From assembly GCA_020850025.1 (NCBI GenBank), contig JADZFI010000383.1, positions 1 through 5,648 of the forward strand: a stretch of DNA of 5,648 nt, given 5' to 3'. Made by a program: the position numbers and the translations under genes. Below, in pieces: positions 1 to 5,648 of the stretch. The stretch comes from Saprospiraceae bacterium (GTDB lineage Bacteria > Bacteroidota > Bacteroidia > Chitinophagales > Saprospiraceae). The first letter of the stretch is position 1; every line of letters starts with the position of its first letter. The notes beneath the pieces were generated by a model that saw nothing but the letters and a program-made list of their open reading frames with translations, was not told the origin of the DNA and did not search any database.

Positions 1-1116
1 AACCGGATTGTACTGGTTAACACTGGCCAGACCTCCAGGGATACCCTTGCTATGCTGGTGAACAGAATCGCGGAAGCTGGAGCTAGTGTTATATCTATTG
101 ATATCATGCTTGAGGAGAAAAAACACCCGGTCACAGATTCCATTTTGCGGGAAAGCTTGCTCAGTATGGAGAAAGTGGTCTTGGCCATAGAAATTGATGG
201 CCTGAACGAGGAAACAGGGGTTTTTTCCACTCAAAAGAGTTGTAATCCCTATTTCTGCGATCACGTTTACTCCGGTTTTATCAATTTCATTACCAACGAT
301 ACCAGCACTGTCAGAATCTTCAGCCCCAAAGAAATGACCGCCCACGGAGAGTGTCTTTCATTTCCGGTGCAGGTTGCCCGCTTGCACGACCCTGCCGCTG
401 CCGAGTTCTTATTCCAAAGGAATAACAAGGTCGAGGAGATCTATTACTTTGGCAATGAAGACCAGTTTGTTCAGTGTGAATTGTATGACATTCTCGACAC
501 CACCCGCAACATAAAGCCGTTACTGCAGGGAAAAATTGTGGTGATCGGGTTCCTTCCCACAGATGCCTGGGATCGGCAATTGCGCGACAGGCATTATACG
601 CCTCTGAATTCCAGATATACAGGGCGGAATACGCCGGATATGTACGGTATTGTTATCCATGCTAATATCATACGTATGATTCTGGACCGGATTTACGTAA
701 TTGAACCGTCGTGGAGTCTTAACCTGTTGTTGACATTTTTTATCTGTTATTTTAATATACATTTGTACTATCAAATATTTCGCAGGGTGAGTGTTCAGTA
801 TCATTTTATGACCAGATTTCTCCAGATTGGCGAAACCATTATCCTGTTTTTTCTTGTTGCACTGCTGTTTCATTTCTACCGGATTAAAATTGAGGCAGCC
901 TATTGGATCACAGCACTTCTGTTGACTTTCGATGCCGTCAAGGTATATGACAATGGTATCAAAAAACGCTTTGCTCTGTTTAATCGAATTCCTTATGAAC
1001 TACCTGTCAGGGAAAAGAGGAGAACAAAAAAAGAGCCAGGCGCTCCGCCAAAACCGGACACTGCTGCTACGGAACCCAAACCAGAGATAGACGAAGCCAA
1101 GCCCACCAAAGCCTAA
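1..1116 (+). CDS. CHASE2-domain membrane sensor protein (5' partial)
   Basis: The reading frame is open from base 1, so the ATG at 52 is probably internal and the true start lies upstream; 371 codons are visible. Window residues 1-230 fit the extracytoplasmic CHASE2 sensory domain: an opening IVLVNTG strand, a helix and strand with AEAGASVISIDIM (about 25-37), then GKIVVIGF (177-184) and YGIVIHANIIRMIL (215-228), which match the conserved 'GKiVliG' and 'G..iHAn....iL' end of the family. Three hydrophobic segments follow (about 238-257, 277-294, 298-314), the usual CHASE2 arrangement. The final ~55 residues are basic, then rich in Pro, Lys and Glu, and probably cytoplasmic. No kinase, cyclase or other output domain follows, so signalling would need a partner. 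It is first of four close genes; the next starts 28 bases on. The ligand is unknown. The CHASE2 call is fairly firm; the role is inferred. Confidence 0.82.
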   Translation, partial: NRIVLVNTGQTSRDTLAMLVNRIAEAGASVISIDIMLEEKKHPVTDSILRESLLSMEKVVLAIEIDGLNEETGVFSTQKSCNPYFCDHVYSGFINFITNDTSTVRIFSPKEMTAHGECLSFPVQVARLHDPAAAEFLFQRNNKVEEIYYFGNEDQFVQCELYDILDTTRNIKPLLQGKIVVIGFLPTDAWDRQLRDRHYTPLNSRYTGRNTPDMYGIVIHANIIRMILDRIYVIEPSWSLNLLLTFFICYFNIHLYYQIFRRVSVQYHFMTRFLQIGETIILFFLVALLFHFYRIKIEAAYWITALLLTFDAVKVYDNGIKKRFALFNRIPYELPVREKRRTKKEPGAPPKPDTAATEPKPEIDEAKPTKA

Positions 1117-1144
1117 AACAAACTACATCAATACAAATCAAACT

Positions 1145-2089
1145 ATGAGAACAATCCTGATGTCAGCCCTCTTCCTTTTTGTTCACCTGGGTCTGAATGC
1201 GCAAGGCAAACTCGTTGTTTTGCACGTGACAGGTCAGGCCGAATATCTGCCGTTCTACGGCGCCAAGCCGCTATATCTGGCGCCTGGCGATGAGTTAGAG
1301 GTCAAGGGTAAAATCAAGTGTAAAGGCTCCGGAGCGGTCCGGTTGATTTTCGATGGAATCCCGATCACCGTCACCGGAACTAAAGTTCGCGAGGTAGAGG
1401 AAATCGTAAAAACCGCCACCCGGCATAGTCAGATGTCATTCACCGGCAGGTTTTTCAGTTTCCTGAATGAAAGTGTCAACGAAGGCGTAACAGACGAAAA
1501 ACTTAAGAAACACCATCGTCGTTACATGAACAAAACCAGCGGCGGTATCAAGGGCTTTGCCACGCCGGATGTTACCGTAAAAGCTATCCTCCTGACTACC
1601 GGCAAACTGCCTTCGGCCAATGTGATCTTCAAGTGGCGCAATCTTCAGGGAGGCGGACCTTACCTGTTCATCATGAAAGACGCTGCCCAAAAGGAGGTTG
1701 CCAGGGTGTTGACCCGTGATACGGCCCTCACCCTCGATCTGGATCAGCTTTCCCTGAATCTGGATGAAGAATACATCTGGATGGTGGAAAGGGGCGAAAA
1801 GGATCACTCCGCACAAATACCCTTTGAAGTATGCCCTTCTCAGGTTGTAGACCAGCATACAGATTTGTCAAATGAACCGGCTTTTCAGAGTGCCGGTCCG
1901 GAAGACAGGCAACTAATGGCTGCCTTTCTGCTGGAAGAGGAGCATTTCTATTATGCCGCGGATCAAATTTATCAGAAGCTGACCAAACAGTCGCCCGACA
2001 ACGCCATATATCGCCGGGTATACGCCTCCTTTTTAGCCCGAATGGATATGCTTCCGGAAGCAGAAGCATTGATCAAAACCAAACAATAA
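1145..2089 (+). CDS. Exported FecR-like / beta-domain / TPR-like protein
   Basis: This 314-residue protein begins with a signal peptide (MRTILMSALFLFVHLGLNAQ, cleavage near residue 20). Residues 22-90 look like a FecR-type beta domain: a 'GQAEYL' strand, 'LAPGDELEVKGKI', then a strand ending in FDGIPITV. Residues about 140-228 form a second beta-rich domain with IFKWRNLQGGGPYLF and EEYIWMVERG; the 'tyr-x-trp' ending recalls cyanobacterial DUF928 proteins, but this is a weak resemblance by eye. Residues 252-312 are helical and TPR-like (EEEHFYYAADQIYQKLTKQSPDNA). The start is chosen because it gives a complete signal peptide; there is no Shine-Dalgarno sequence, only an A-rich leader. It lies 7 bases before the protease gene, so the two are probably translated together. 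The gene ending at 4866 shares its whole layout. Probable place: periplasm or outer membrane. Biochemical function is unknown; a structural or adaptor role is my inference. Confidence 0.8.
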   Translation: MRTILMSALFLFVHLGLNAQGKLVVLHVTGQAEYLPFYGAKPLYLAPGDELEVKGKIKCKGSGAVRLIFDGIPITVTGTKVREVEEIVKTATRHSQMSFTGRFFSFLNESVNEGVTDEKLKKHHRRYMNKTSGGIKGFATPDVTVKAILLTTGKLPSANVIFKWRNLQGGGPYLFIMKDAAQKEVARVLTRDTALTLDLDQLSLNLDEEYIWMVERGEKDHSAQIPFEVCPSQVVDQHTDLSNEPAFQSAGPEDRQLMAAFLLEEEHFYYAADQIYQKLTKQSPDNAIYRRVYASFLARMDMLPEAEALIKTKQ

Positions 2090-2096
2090 TGCACGG

Positions 2097-3710
2097 ATGA
2101 GAGCATATTTGTTCCTTATTTTACCAGTTTTTGCCTCTTTTTCCGTTAATGCACAGGAATTTGCCTTTGCTCCGGATGGGGCGAATTCCCCAGGTATTGA
2201 ACGCGTTACAGGTTACAAACTTTCCGTAGCGCAGAAGGTGTTCGACGATCTGCTTCGGGCTCGTGGCGATTTCCGGCTTCAAAAGCCAACCCTGATTGTG
2301 AACCGAAAGGAGGGCGATGTAGCTTCATTTATTCCAGACAAGGTTCAGATCATTCTGGATGAAAAAGCCTACGATGTTTGCGTGTCATTCGGCAAGGATT
2401 CCCTGAATGCTTTGGCGGCCTTGCTGGCGCACGAGTTGATTCACTATTATGAAAATCACGACTGGAACCGGCACTTTGCTCGGGAAAATGAAAATCTTGA
2501 AACCGCCCGGCGACTGGAAAATCTGGAAGAAGGCCTGAAGCAGGAAGCTCAGGCAGATTATCTCGGTGGCTTTATGGCATTCTCTGTGGGGTATAATACC
2601 TATGGAATCATGCCTAAATTACTGGTGAAAATTTATCAGTCGTACGATCGGCCTAGTAATCTGCCTGGCTACCCCAGCCTGGAGGATCGCCTGAAAATGG
2701 TGGATGGCGCCATGGCTCAACTACAGGCGCTCCAGATCGTGTTCGAAACCGCCAACCTGCTCACCATCCTGGAGCAATATGCCGATGCCGCGGTCTATTA
2801 CAAGCATATTTTGCAAACGTTTCAGGGCAGGGAAATCTATAACAATGCAGGCGTTAATGCTACTTTGGCAGCATTGGCCCTTAGCGACGCTGCCGACAGA
2901 CCTTATGTTTACCCGCTTGAATTGGATCCCAAATCCCGTTTGTTTGGATTGAAAAGCAACGATAAGGAAAAGGATCTTCAGCGCACCGCCTTGTTAAACC
3001 TTGCTCTGGAGTATTTTGAAAAAGCGAGGATTCTTGACGAGAATTATGCACCTTCGTACCTGAATAAGGCGTGCGTGTTGGCTATTCAGAGCGAGTGGGA
3101 GGATGCTGATTATTTGATCAAAAAGGGAAAGAAGAAAGCCCATGATCAGGTAACGGCTGGTGATTTTATGGTGCTGGAGGGTATCATGGCTGCCATGCAG
3201 CAAGATAGCGATAAGGCGCTGGAACTCTTTCGCAAGGCGGAGGAACAGGGTAGTATGTGGGCGCGGATCAATATGGGTGTTCTGACCCATTCCGCAGAAT
3301 CGACCAGTGGAGCAGCTATCCCTGGCAAGGGTGTTGAGGAGATAGAGCAATTCCCTCTGGCCGATTTTTTGGCAGCGCCAAACCCCGACCGTGAGGTGAA
3401 AGTGGAGGAGAAAGTATTTTGTGGTGTCCGACAATTCAAAAATTCCAGAATATTCATCCATTACGCAAACTCAGGAAAAAAGTACGCCCTGGTACAGGAA
3501 ACACAAGCAGGATACCCCGGGCGCACGCTTCGTAACATTGGTTTGGGAGACAGCCTCGACAAGTTAAAAGCGGCCTATGGAAATGCTTCGCGCAAACTGG
3601 CCCTTGCAACCGGCAGTGTCTGGGTGTATCCCGAGTTTAATCTTTTTTTCCGAATATCTTCCCAGTCGAAAGTGGAAAGCTGGGGAGTATTCAGGAAAAG
3701 CACATCCTAA
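2097..3710 (+). CDS. Exported zinc metalloprotease (gluzincin, M48-like) with TPR repeats
   Basis: The 537-residue protein starts with a signal peptide (MRAYLFLILPVFASFSVNAQ). Residues 112-116 are HELIH, the HExxH zinc site with Glu113 as the expected catalytic base. Residues 150-154 are EAQAD, matching the ExxAD signature in which the Glu supplies the third zinc ligand in M48-type peptidases. The ~34-residue spacing and helical surroundings fit a gluzincin. The multiple membrane segments of HtpX and Ste24 are absent, so this is a soluble or envelope-anchored periplasmic enzyme, nearer to BepA/LoiP-type proteases in layout. Helical repeats follow, with TPR-like units at about 217-245, 298-345 and 355-385. 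The C-terminal ~100 residues (from about 436) form a separate module with NIGLGDSLDKLKAAYG, a motif seen at the end of various envelope proteins. It lies 7 bases after the preceding gene. Substrate unknown; the flanking FecR-like proteins or misassembled outer-membrane proteins are candidates by inference only. Confidence 0.85.
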   Translation: MRAYLFLILPVFASFSVNAQEFAFAPDGANSPGIERVTGYKLSVAQKVFDDLLRARGDFRLQKPTLIVNRKEGDVASFIPDKVQIILDEKAYDVCVSFGKDSLNALAALLAHELIHYYENHDWNRHFARENENLETARRLENLEEGLKQEAQADYLGGFMAFSVGYNTYGIMPKLLVKIYQSYDRPSNLPGYPSLEDRLKMVDGAMAQLQALQIVFETANLLTILEQYADAAVYYKHILQTFQGREIYNNAGVNATLAALALSDAADRPYVYPLELDPKSRLFGLKSNDKEKDLQRTALLNLALEYFEKARILDENYAPSYLNKACVLAIQSEWEDADYLIKKGKKKAHDQVTAGDFMVLEGIMAAMQQDSDKALELFRKAEEQGSMWARINMGVLTHSAESTSGAAIPGKGVEEIEQFPLADFLAAPNPDREVKVEEKVFCGVRQFKNSRIFIHYANSGKKYALVQETQAGYPGRTLRNIGLGDSLDKLKAAYGNASRKLALATGSVWVYPEFNLFFRISSQSKVESWGVFRKSTS

Positions 3711-3738
3711 ATTTTCACCTAGAAGCATTAACCATCCA

Positions 3739-4866
3739 ATGATTATGAAAAAAACAATCTTCTTCAGCACAGCGCTCTTGCTGGGTACGGCAATGGTTGC
3801 ACAGGAATCCCAACCTGTAGTGATCCTGCAAACCACCGGCAAAGTGAGCCTGGTGTCTCAGGGAAAAAAGAAGGGCAATCCGGTAGCAGCCGGAGCTGTT
3901 GCCAATCCACCCAGCAGCCTGATGCTGTCCAAGGACGCCTCTGCGTTGGTGTATTGCGGTGGACAGTATAAAACCATAAAAGATACGGAAAAAGCAGAAC
4001 TCAACAGCGTTTGCGGTAATGCACCTGCTGCCAAAAAGTTGAATATTGATTATGATCTGGGGGATAAGATCATGGCAGCTGTAGATATGGTGGTAGTAGC
4101 CAATGCAAAAGGAGATGGATGGGCCAGAGGAGTGGCGAAGGGTAAGAGAAATGGCGATGGCTGGAGTTCTGGAGTAGGTGAAAAGTCTAAAAGCGGTGAT
4201 GGTTGGGGTGCCGGGATTGGAGATAAATCCAAAAGTGGTGATGGCTGGGGTGCCGGGATTGGAGATAAATCCAAAAGTGGTGATGGCTGGGGTACTGGGG
4301 TTGGAGATAAATCCAAAACTGGTGATGGCTGGGGAGGAAAAGGCTACTCCATTCATGCCATTATGCCCTTTGGAAATGTAGCTGATGAAGAGATTGAGTT
4401 CCAATGGTCAAAACCTAGTGGTAATTCAGGTTTTCAGGTGGTGATAAAAGACGAAACCGGTAAGGTGGTTTACCAAATTACCAGTCTGGACAGTTTCAGA
4501 AGGATTGATTTGAAAGTGTTGAATCTGGAAAAGGGGAAAGGGTATCGCTGGCAAGTTTGGACCACAGATTCCAGAAAGTTGACATCTGAAGAGCTGCTTT
4601 TTGTAGTACAGAAAAAAGAGGAAAGACAGGCAGTGGTGGATCAAGCGATTAAAAGTTCCAGTTTGAACTTGAAGGATCTTCCTGAGGTAAAATCTCTCGC
4701 AGAAGCTGTGGCGCTTGAAAAGGAGGAGTGGTTTTATGATGCTGCTAAGCGATATGCCTCCACACAGCAGAAGGGATCAGGTACCCTTGTTCCAATGATG
4801 CACGCTGCCTTTTGGAAAAGATATGGCTTCTCCTCGCTTAGTGAAAAAGCCATTCGCAATCAGTGA
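3739..4866 (+). CDS. Exported FecR-like protein with tandem GDGW repeats
   Basis: The frame is open further upstream to an ATG at 3577, but that stretch overlaps the protease gene in another frame and has no protein-like character. The start at 3739, or 3745 two codons later, opens directly onto a signal peptide (MKKTIFFSTALLLGTAMVAQ), giving 375 or 373 residues. Residues 26-92 resemble a FecR-like beta domain (VVILQTTGKVSL; ALVYCGGQYKTI), with Cys73 and Cys92 able to pair. Residues 125-194 are five tandem 14-residue repeats of the type GDGWGAGIGDKSKS, plus a broken sixth. Residues 203-290 form a beta-rich domain (EIEFQWSKPSGNSGFQVVIK; GKGYRWQVW). Residues 295-340 are a helical, TPR-like tail (EEWFYDAAKRYAS). 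The order of domains matches the gene at 1145, making the two likely paralogues. It is the last gene of the operon, 28 bases after the protease and 4 bases before a strong palindrome. Function unknown; surface or periplasmic scaffold is an inference. Confidence 0.8.
   Translation: MIMKKTIFFSTALLLGTAMVAQESQPVVILQTTGKVSLVSQGKKKGNPVAAGAVANPPSSLMLSKDASALVYCGGQYKTIKDTEKAELNSVCGNAPAAKKLNIDYDLGDKIMAAVDMVVVANAKGDGWARGVAKGKRNGDGWSSGVGEKSKSGDGWGAGIGDKSKSGDGWGAGIGDKSKSGDGWGTGVGDKSKTGDGWGGKGYSIHAIMPFGNVADEEIEFQWSKPSGNSGFQVVIKDETGKVVYQITSLDSFRRIDLKVLNLEKGKGYRWQVWTTDSRKLTSEELLFVVQKKEERQAVVDQAIKSSSLNLKDLPEVKSLAEAVALEKEEWFYDAAKRYASTQQKGSGTLVPMMHAAFWKRYGFSSLSEKAIRNQ
4111..4320 (+). repeat. In-frame 42-bp tandem repeat (five units) coding for GDGW motifs
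   Basis: Units begin at 4111, 4153, 4195, 4237 and 4279; each is exactly 42 bases (14 codons), and a partial sixth GDGWG starts at 4321. Units 3 and 4 differ by a single silent base (GGT/GGC) and unit 5 by only a few bases, whereas units 1 and 2 are clearly diverged. The pattern suggests growth of the array at its 3' side by recent duplication. Because the unit is a multiple of three, copy-number change keeps the frame. The peptide has a fixed Gly-Asp-Gly-Trp followed by a Gly-rich stretch and a Lys/Ser-rich end. Confidence 0.95.
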
Positions 4867-4870
4867 GCAT

Positions 4871-4909
4871 TTGAGACCTCGTAGGTTTTCAAAACCTACG
4901 AGGTCTCAA
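4871..4909. repeat. Perfect 39-base intergenic palindrome
   Basis: Arms at 4871-4889 and 4891-4909 are exact reverse complements of 19 bases around a single C at 4890. It starts 4 bases after the stop codon of the GDGW gene and lies 77 bases from the stop of the convergent TPR fragment. The RNA hairpin would be very stable (in practice the central TTTTC/AAAA opens into a small loop) and could end transcription or protect the 3' end of the operon message. No T-run follows on either strand, so it is not a textbook intrinsic terminator. The CCTCGTAGGTTTT-type core resembles dispersed palindromes I recall from Bacteroidota genomes; whether this one is repeated in its genome cannot be seen here. 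Confidence 0.9.
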
Positions 4910-4986
4910 TATATTCAAGTAGAGATGAGATTAGGTTTGTTATACCAGCATAGAGGGTTCAACCATTTCGTACCTGGACATTCAAC

Positions 4987-5521
4987 TCATTTGAAGTATT
5001 GTTCCATTAGCTTTTTGTAGGCTGGAGTTTTTCTGATTTCAATTAAAAGAGGCTCGTTTTGTATCATATCATCATCCTTAAAGCCCTTCTTCAAGGCCAA
5101 TTCAAGGGAAGAAAGTGCTTGAGATGGAGTACCATGTTGTGAAATGGCAAGTTGATAATATCCTGCTGAATCATCCGGCTTCAGTTTGATGTACCGTTGA
5201 ATCCATTGCTTAGCCATGGAATAGTCCTGATAATGTATGTACAATTCTCCAAGGCTTAGGTAAGTCTGAGGGTAATCCGGATTAAGGTCTATTGCTTTTT
5301 TTAAAAGGGGTTCCGTTTCTGATTGGGCTTTGTTTAATTTTAATCCTACATAACCTAAATTATTGTAGGTTTCATAATTGTTTGGTTCTAATGATAAGAA
5401 ATTTTTCCACATTTCTTCTGCTTTAACGTAATTTTTCACATAATAATAGGAAAGTGCAAGGTTGTTGTAGGCAAATAGATATTCTGGATTTAATTGAATT
5501 GTTCGCTTAAAATATTCAATG
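4987..5521 (-). pseudogene. TPR protein, 5' part lost at an insertion-sequence end
   Basis: The minus-strand frame runs from about 5521 to a TGA at 4987-4989. A GTG at 5437-5439 could be read as a start (150 residues), but TPR coding continues upstream of it with no start codon: a repeat end (EYFKRTIQLNPEY) and then NNLALSYYY precede the GTG. Three complete 34-residue TPR units lie at 5478-5377, 5376-5275 and 5274-5173, each ending in a 'LxPN/D' type turn. The frame meets a TGA at 5530-5532, inside the neighbouring insertion-sequence end. The tail (LKKGFKDDDMIQNEPLLIEI, then KTPAYKKLMEQYF) is the kind of ending found on TPR arrays behind caspase-like, kinase or cyclase domains, so the lost N-terminus may have been an effector domain; that is conjecture. 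The strand is convergent to the operon and the DNA is AT-richer, so it need not belong to the same system. Confidence 0.75.
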
Positions 5522-5545
5522 GAGAGTGTTCAGAAAACTGTGTCA
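5522..5545. repeat. Candidate terminal inverted repeat of the insertion sequence
   Basis: About 24 bases separate the end of host TPR coding from the transposase reading frame and overlap its stop codon, where a terminal inverted repeat is expected. Only one copy is in the window, so the call rests on position and on general likeness to IS256-family ends, not on a matched pair. Confidence 0.5.
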
Positions 5546-5647
5546 ATCAAATCTTTTGAATTCAGTGATTCTGTTGTTAAAATGAATTTCGAGTTGCAAA
5601 TAGATACTATTCCAAGCCATAGTGGATATGCTCCATTGGCTTGTGAT
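5543..5647 (-). CDS. IS256-family (mutator-type) transposase, C-terminal 34 residues
   Basis: The minus-strand frame is open from the window edge to a TGA at 5543-5545; it is too short for ordinary ORF listing. The visible residues include QWSISTMAWNSIYLQLEIHF followed by NNRI. This fits the C-terminal pattern of IS256-type DDE transposases as I recall it: Trp, six residues, Trp, then a '...QlaI.F..Ri' helix, with Trp, Gln, Ile, Phe and Arg at matching spacing. The catalytic DDE residues would lie outside the window, so activity cannot be judged. The stop codon sits almost on the element's terminal repeat, as is common in compact insertion sequences. The family call rests on one short motif. 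Confidence 0.6.
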   Translation of the reverse strand: MTSQWSISTMAWNSIYLQLEIHFNNRITEFKRFD

Positions 5648-5648
5648 A

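Larger units (their letters stand above)
1..4866 (+). other. Probable four-gene operon (5' end outside window)
   Basis: Four same-strand genes are separated by 28, 7 and 28 bases, too little room for ordinary promoters or terminators, and none of the gaps shows a convincing Bacteroidota -7 (TAnnTTTG) or -33 (TTTG) pair. Three products carry signal peptides and the first is a membrane protein with an extracytoplasmic sensor domain, so all four would meet in the periplasm. The promoter must lie before base 1. Co-transcription is inferred from spacing only. Confidence 0.7.
5522..5648 (-). mobile_element. One end of a probable IS256-family insertion sequence (continues past window)
   Basis: Past 5521 the TPR coding stops abruptly and a different minus-strand frame, that of a transposase C-terminus, begins. 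Between the two lies GTGTTCAGAAAACTGTGTCA, of the length and character of an IS256-family terminal repeat (ACTGTGT near the inner side). The exact outer edge is uncertain by a few bases and the 8-9 base target duplication cannot be tested, because the other end is outside the window. Confidence 0.6.

Noticed and set aside
520..873. Minus-strand frame of 117 codons opposite the CHASE2 gene
   Set aside because: No domain, no signal peptide, and fully overlapped by a convincing plus-strand gene; the same applies to minus-strand frames at 1436-1858, 1728-2069 and 2994-3461.
3577..3738. Upstream extension of the GDGW protein to an ATG at 3577
   Set aside because: It overlaps the protease gene in another frame, puts 54-56 residues before an evident signal peptide, and has no recognisable protein character. 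The start at 3739/3745 is better.
4111..4335. CRISPR-like direct repeats
   Set aside because: Units are contiguous with no spacers, lie inside a coding frame and have codon-type variation, so this is a coding tandem repeat.
3715..4404. Long minus-strand open frames opposite the GDGW gene
   Set aside because: They are shadows: the 42-base in-frame repeat keeps the opposite frames open and yields repetitive Pro/Ser/Thr-rich or Phe/Ile-rich nonsense with no plausible domain.
4871..4909. Canonical rho-independent terminator
   Set aside because: The stem is strong but no T-run follows on either strand; it is kept as a palindrome with only possible terminator function.
4823..5020. Plus-strand 65-codon frame across the palindrome
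   Set aside because: It overlaps the end of the GDGW gene and translates the palindrome; no protein-like features.
4987..5439. Intact 150-residue TPR gene starting at GTG 5439
   Set aside because: TPR sequence continues in frame upstream of the GTG to about 5521, so the GTG is internal and the gene is 5'-truncated.

Overview
The window looks like a chromosomal piece of a Bacteroidota bacterium. The evidence is indirect: three exported proteins carry signal peptides ending in the 'xAQ' style common in that phylum, start codons lack Shine-Dalgarno sequences and sit behind A-rich leaders, and the first four genes have moderate GC content. I cannot name a genus.

Positions 1-4866 hold four tightly packed plus-strand genes (gaps of 28, 7 and 28 bases) that read as one operon. 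(1) A 5'-truncated CHASE2-domain membrane sensor with three C-terminal membrane segments and a charged, proline-rich cytoplasmic tail, but no kinase or cyclase domain. (2) An exported protein with a FecR-like N-terminal domain, a beta-rich middle domain and a TPR-like C-terminus. (3) An exported zinc metalloprotease (HExxH plus ExxAD) fused to TPR repeats and a C-terminal 'GLGDS...YG' module. (4) A second exported protein with the same layout as (2), but carrying five tandem 14-residue GDGW repeats in the middle. The cassette suggests an envelope system in which a periplasm-facing CHASE2 sensor works with a pair of related secreted scaffold proteins flanking a protease. In cyanobacteria, CHASE2, FecR, DUF928, TPR and CHAT/caspase-like genes co-occur, and this may be a Bacteroidota counterpart. 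That link is inference.

From 4867 to 4986 there is a short spacer holding a perfect 39-base palindrome immediately after gene 4. From 4987 to the end the DNA becomes AT-richer. It holds, on the minus strand, the 3' part of a TPR gene that is cut off near 5521 by the end of an insertion sequence. The last ~127 bases encode, on the minus strand, the last 34 residues of what appears to be an IS256-family (mutator-type) transposase, followed by a likely terminal inverted repeat. The TPR gene is therefore a disrupted fragment. No RNA genes, CRISPR arrays or convincing promoters were seen.
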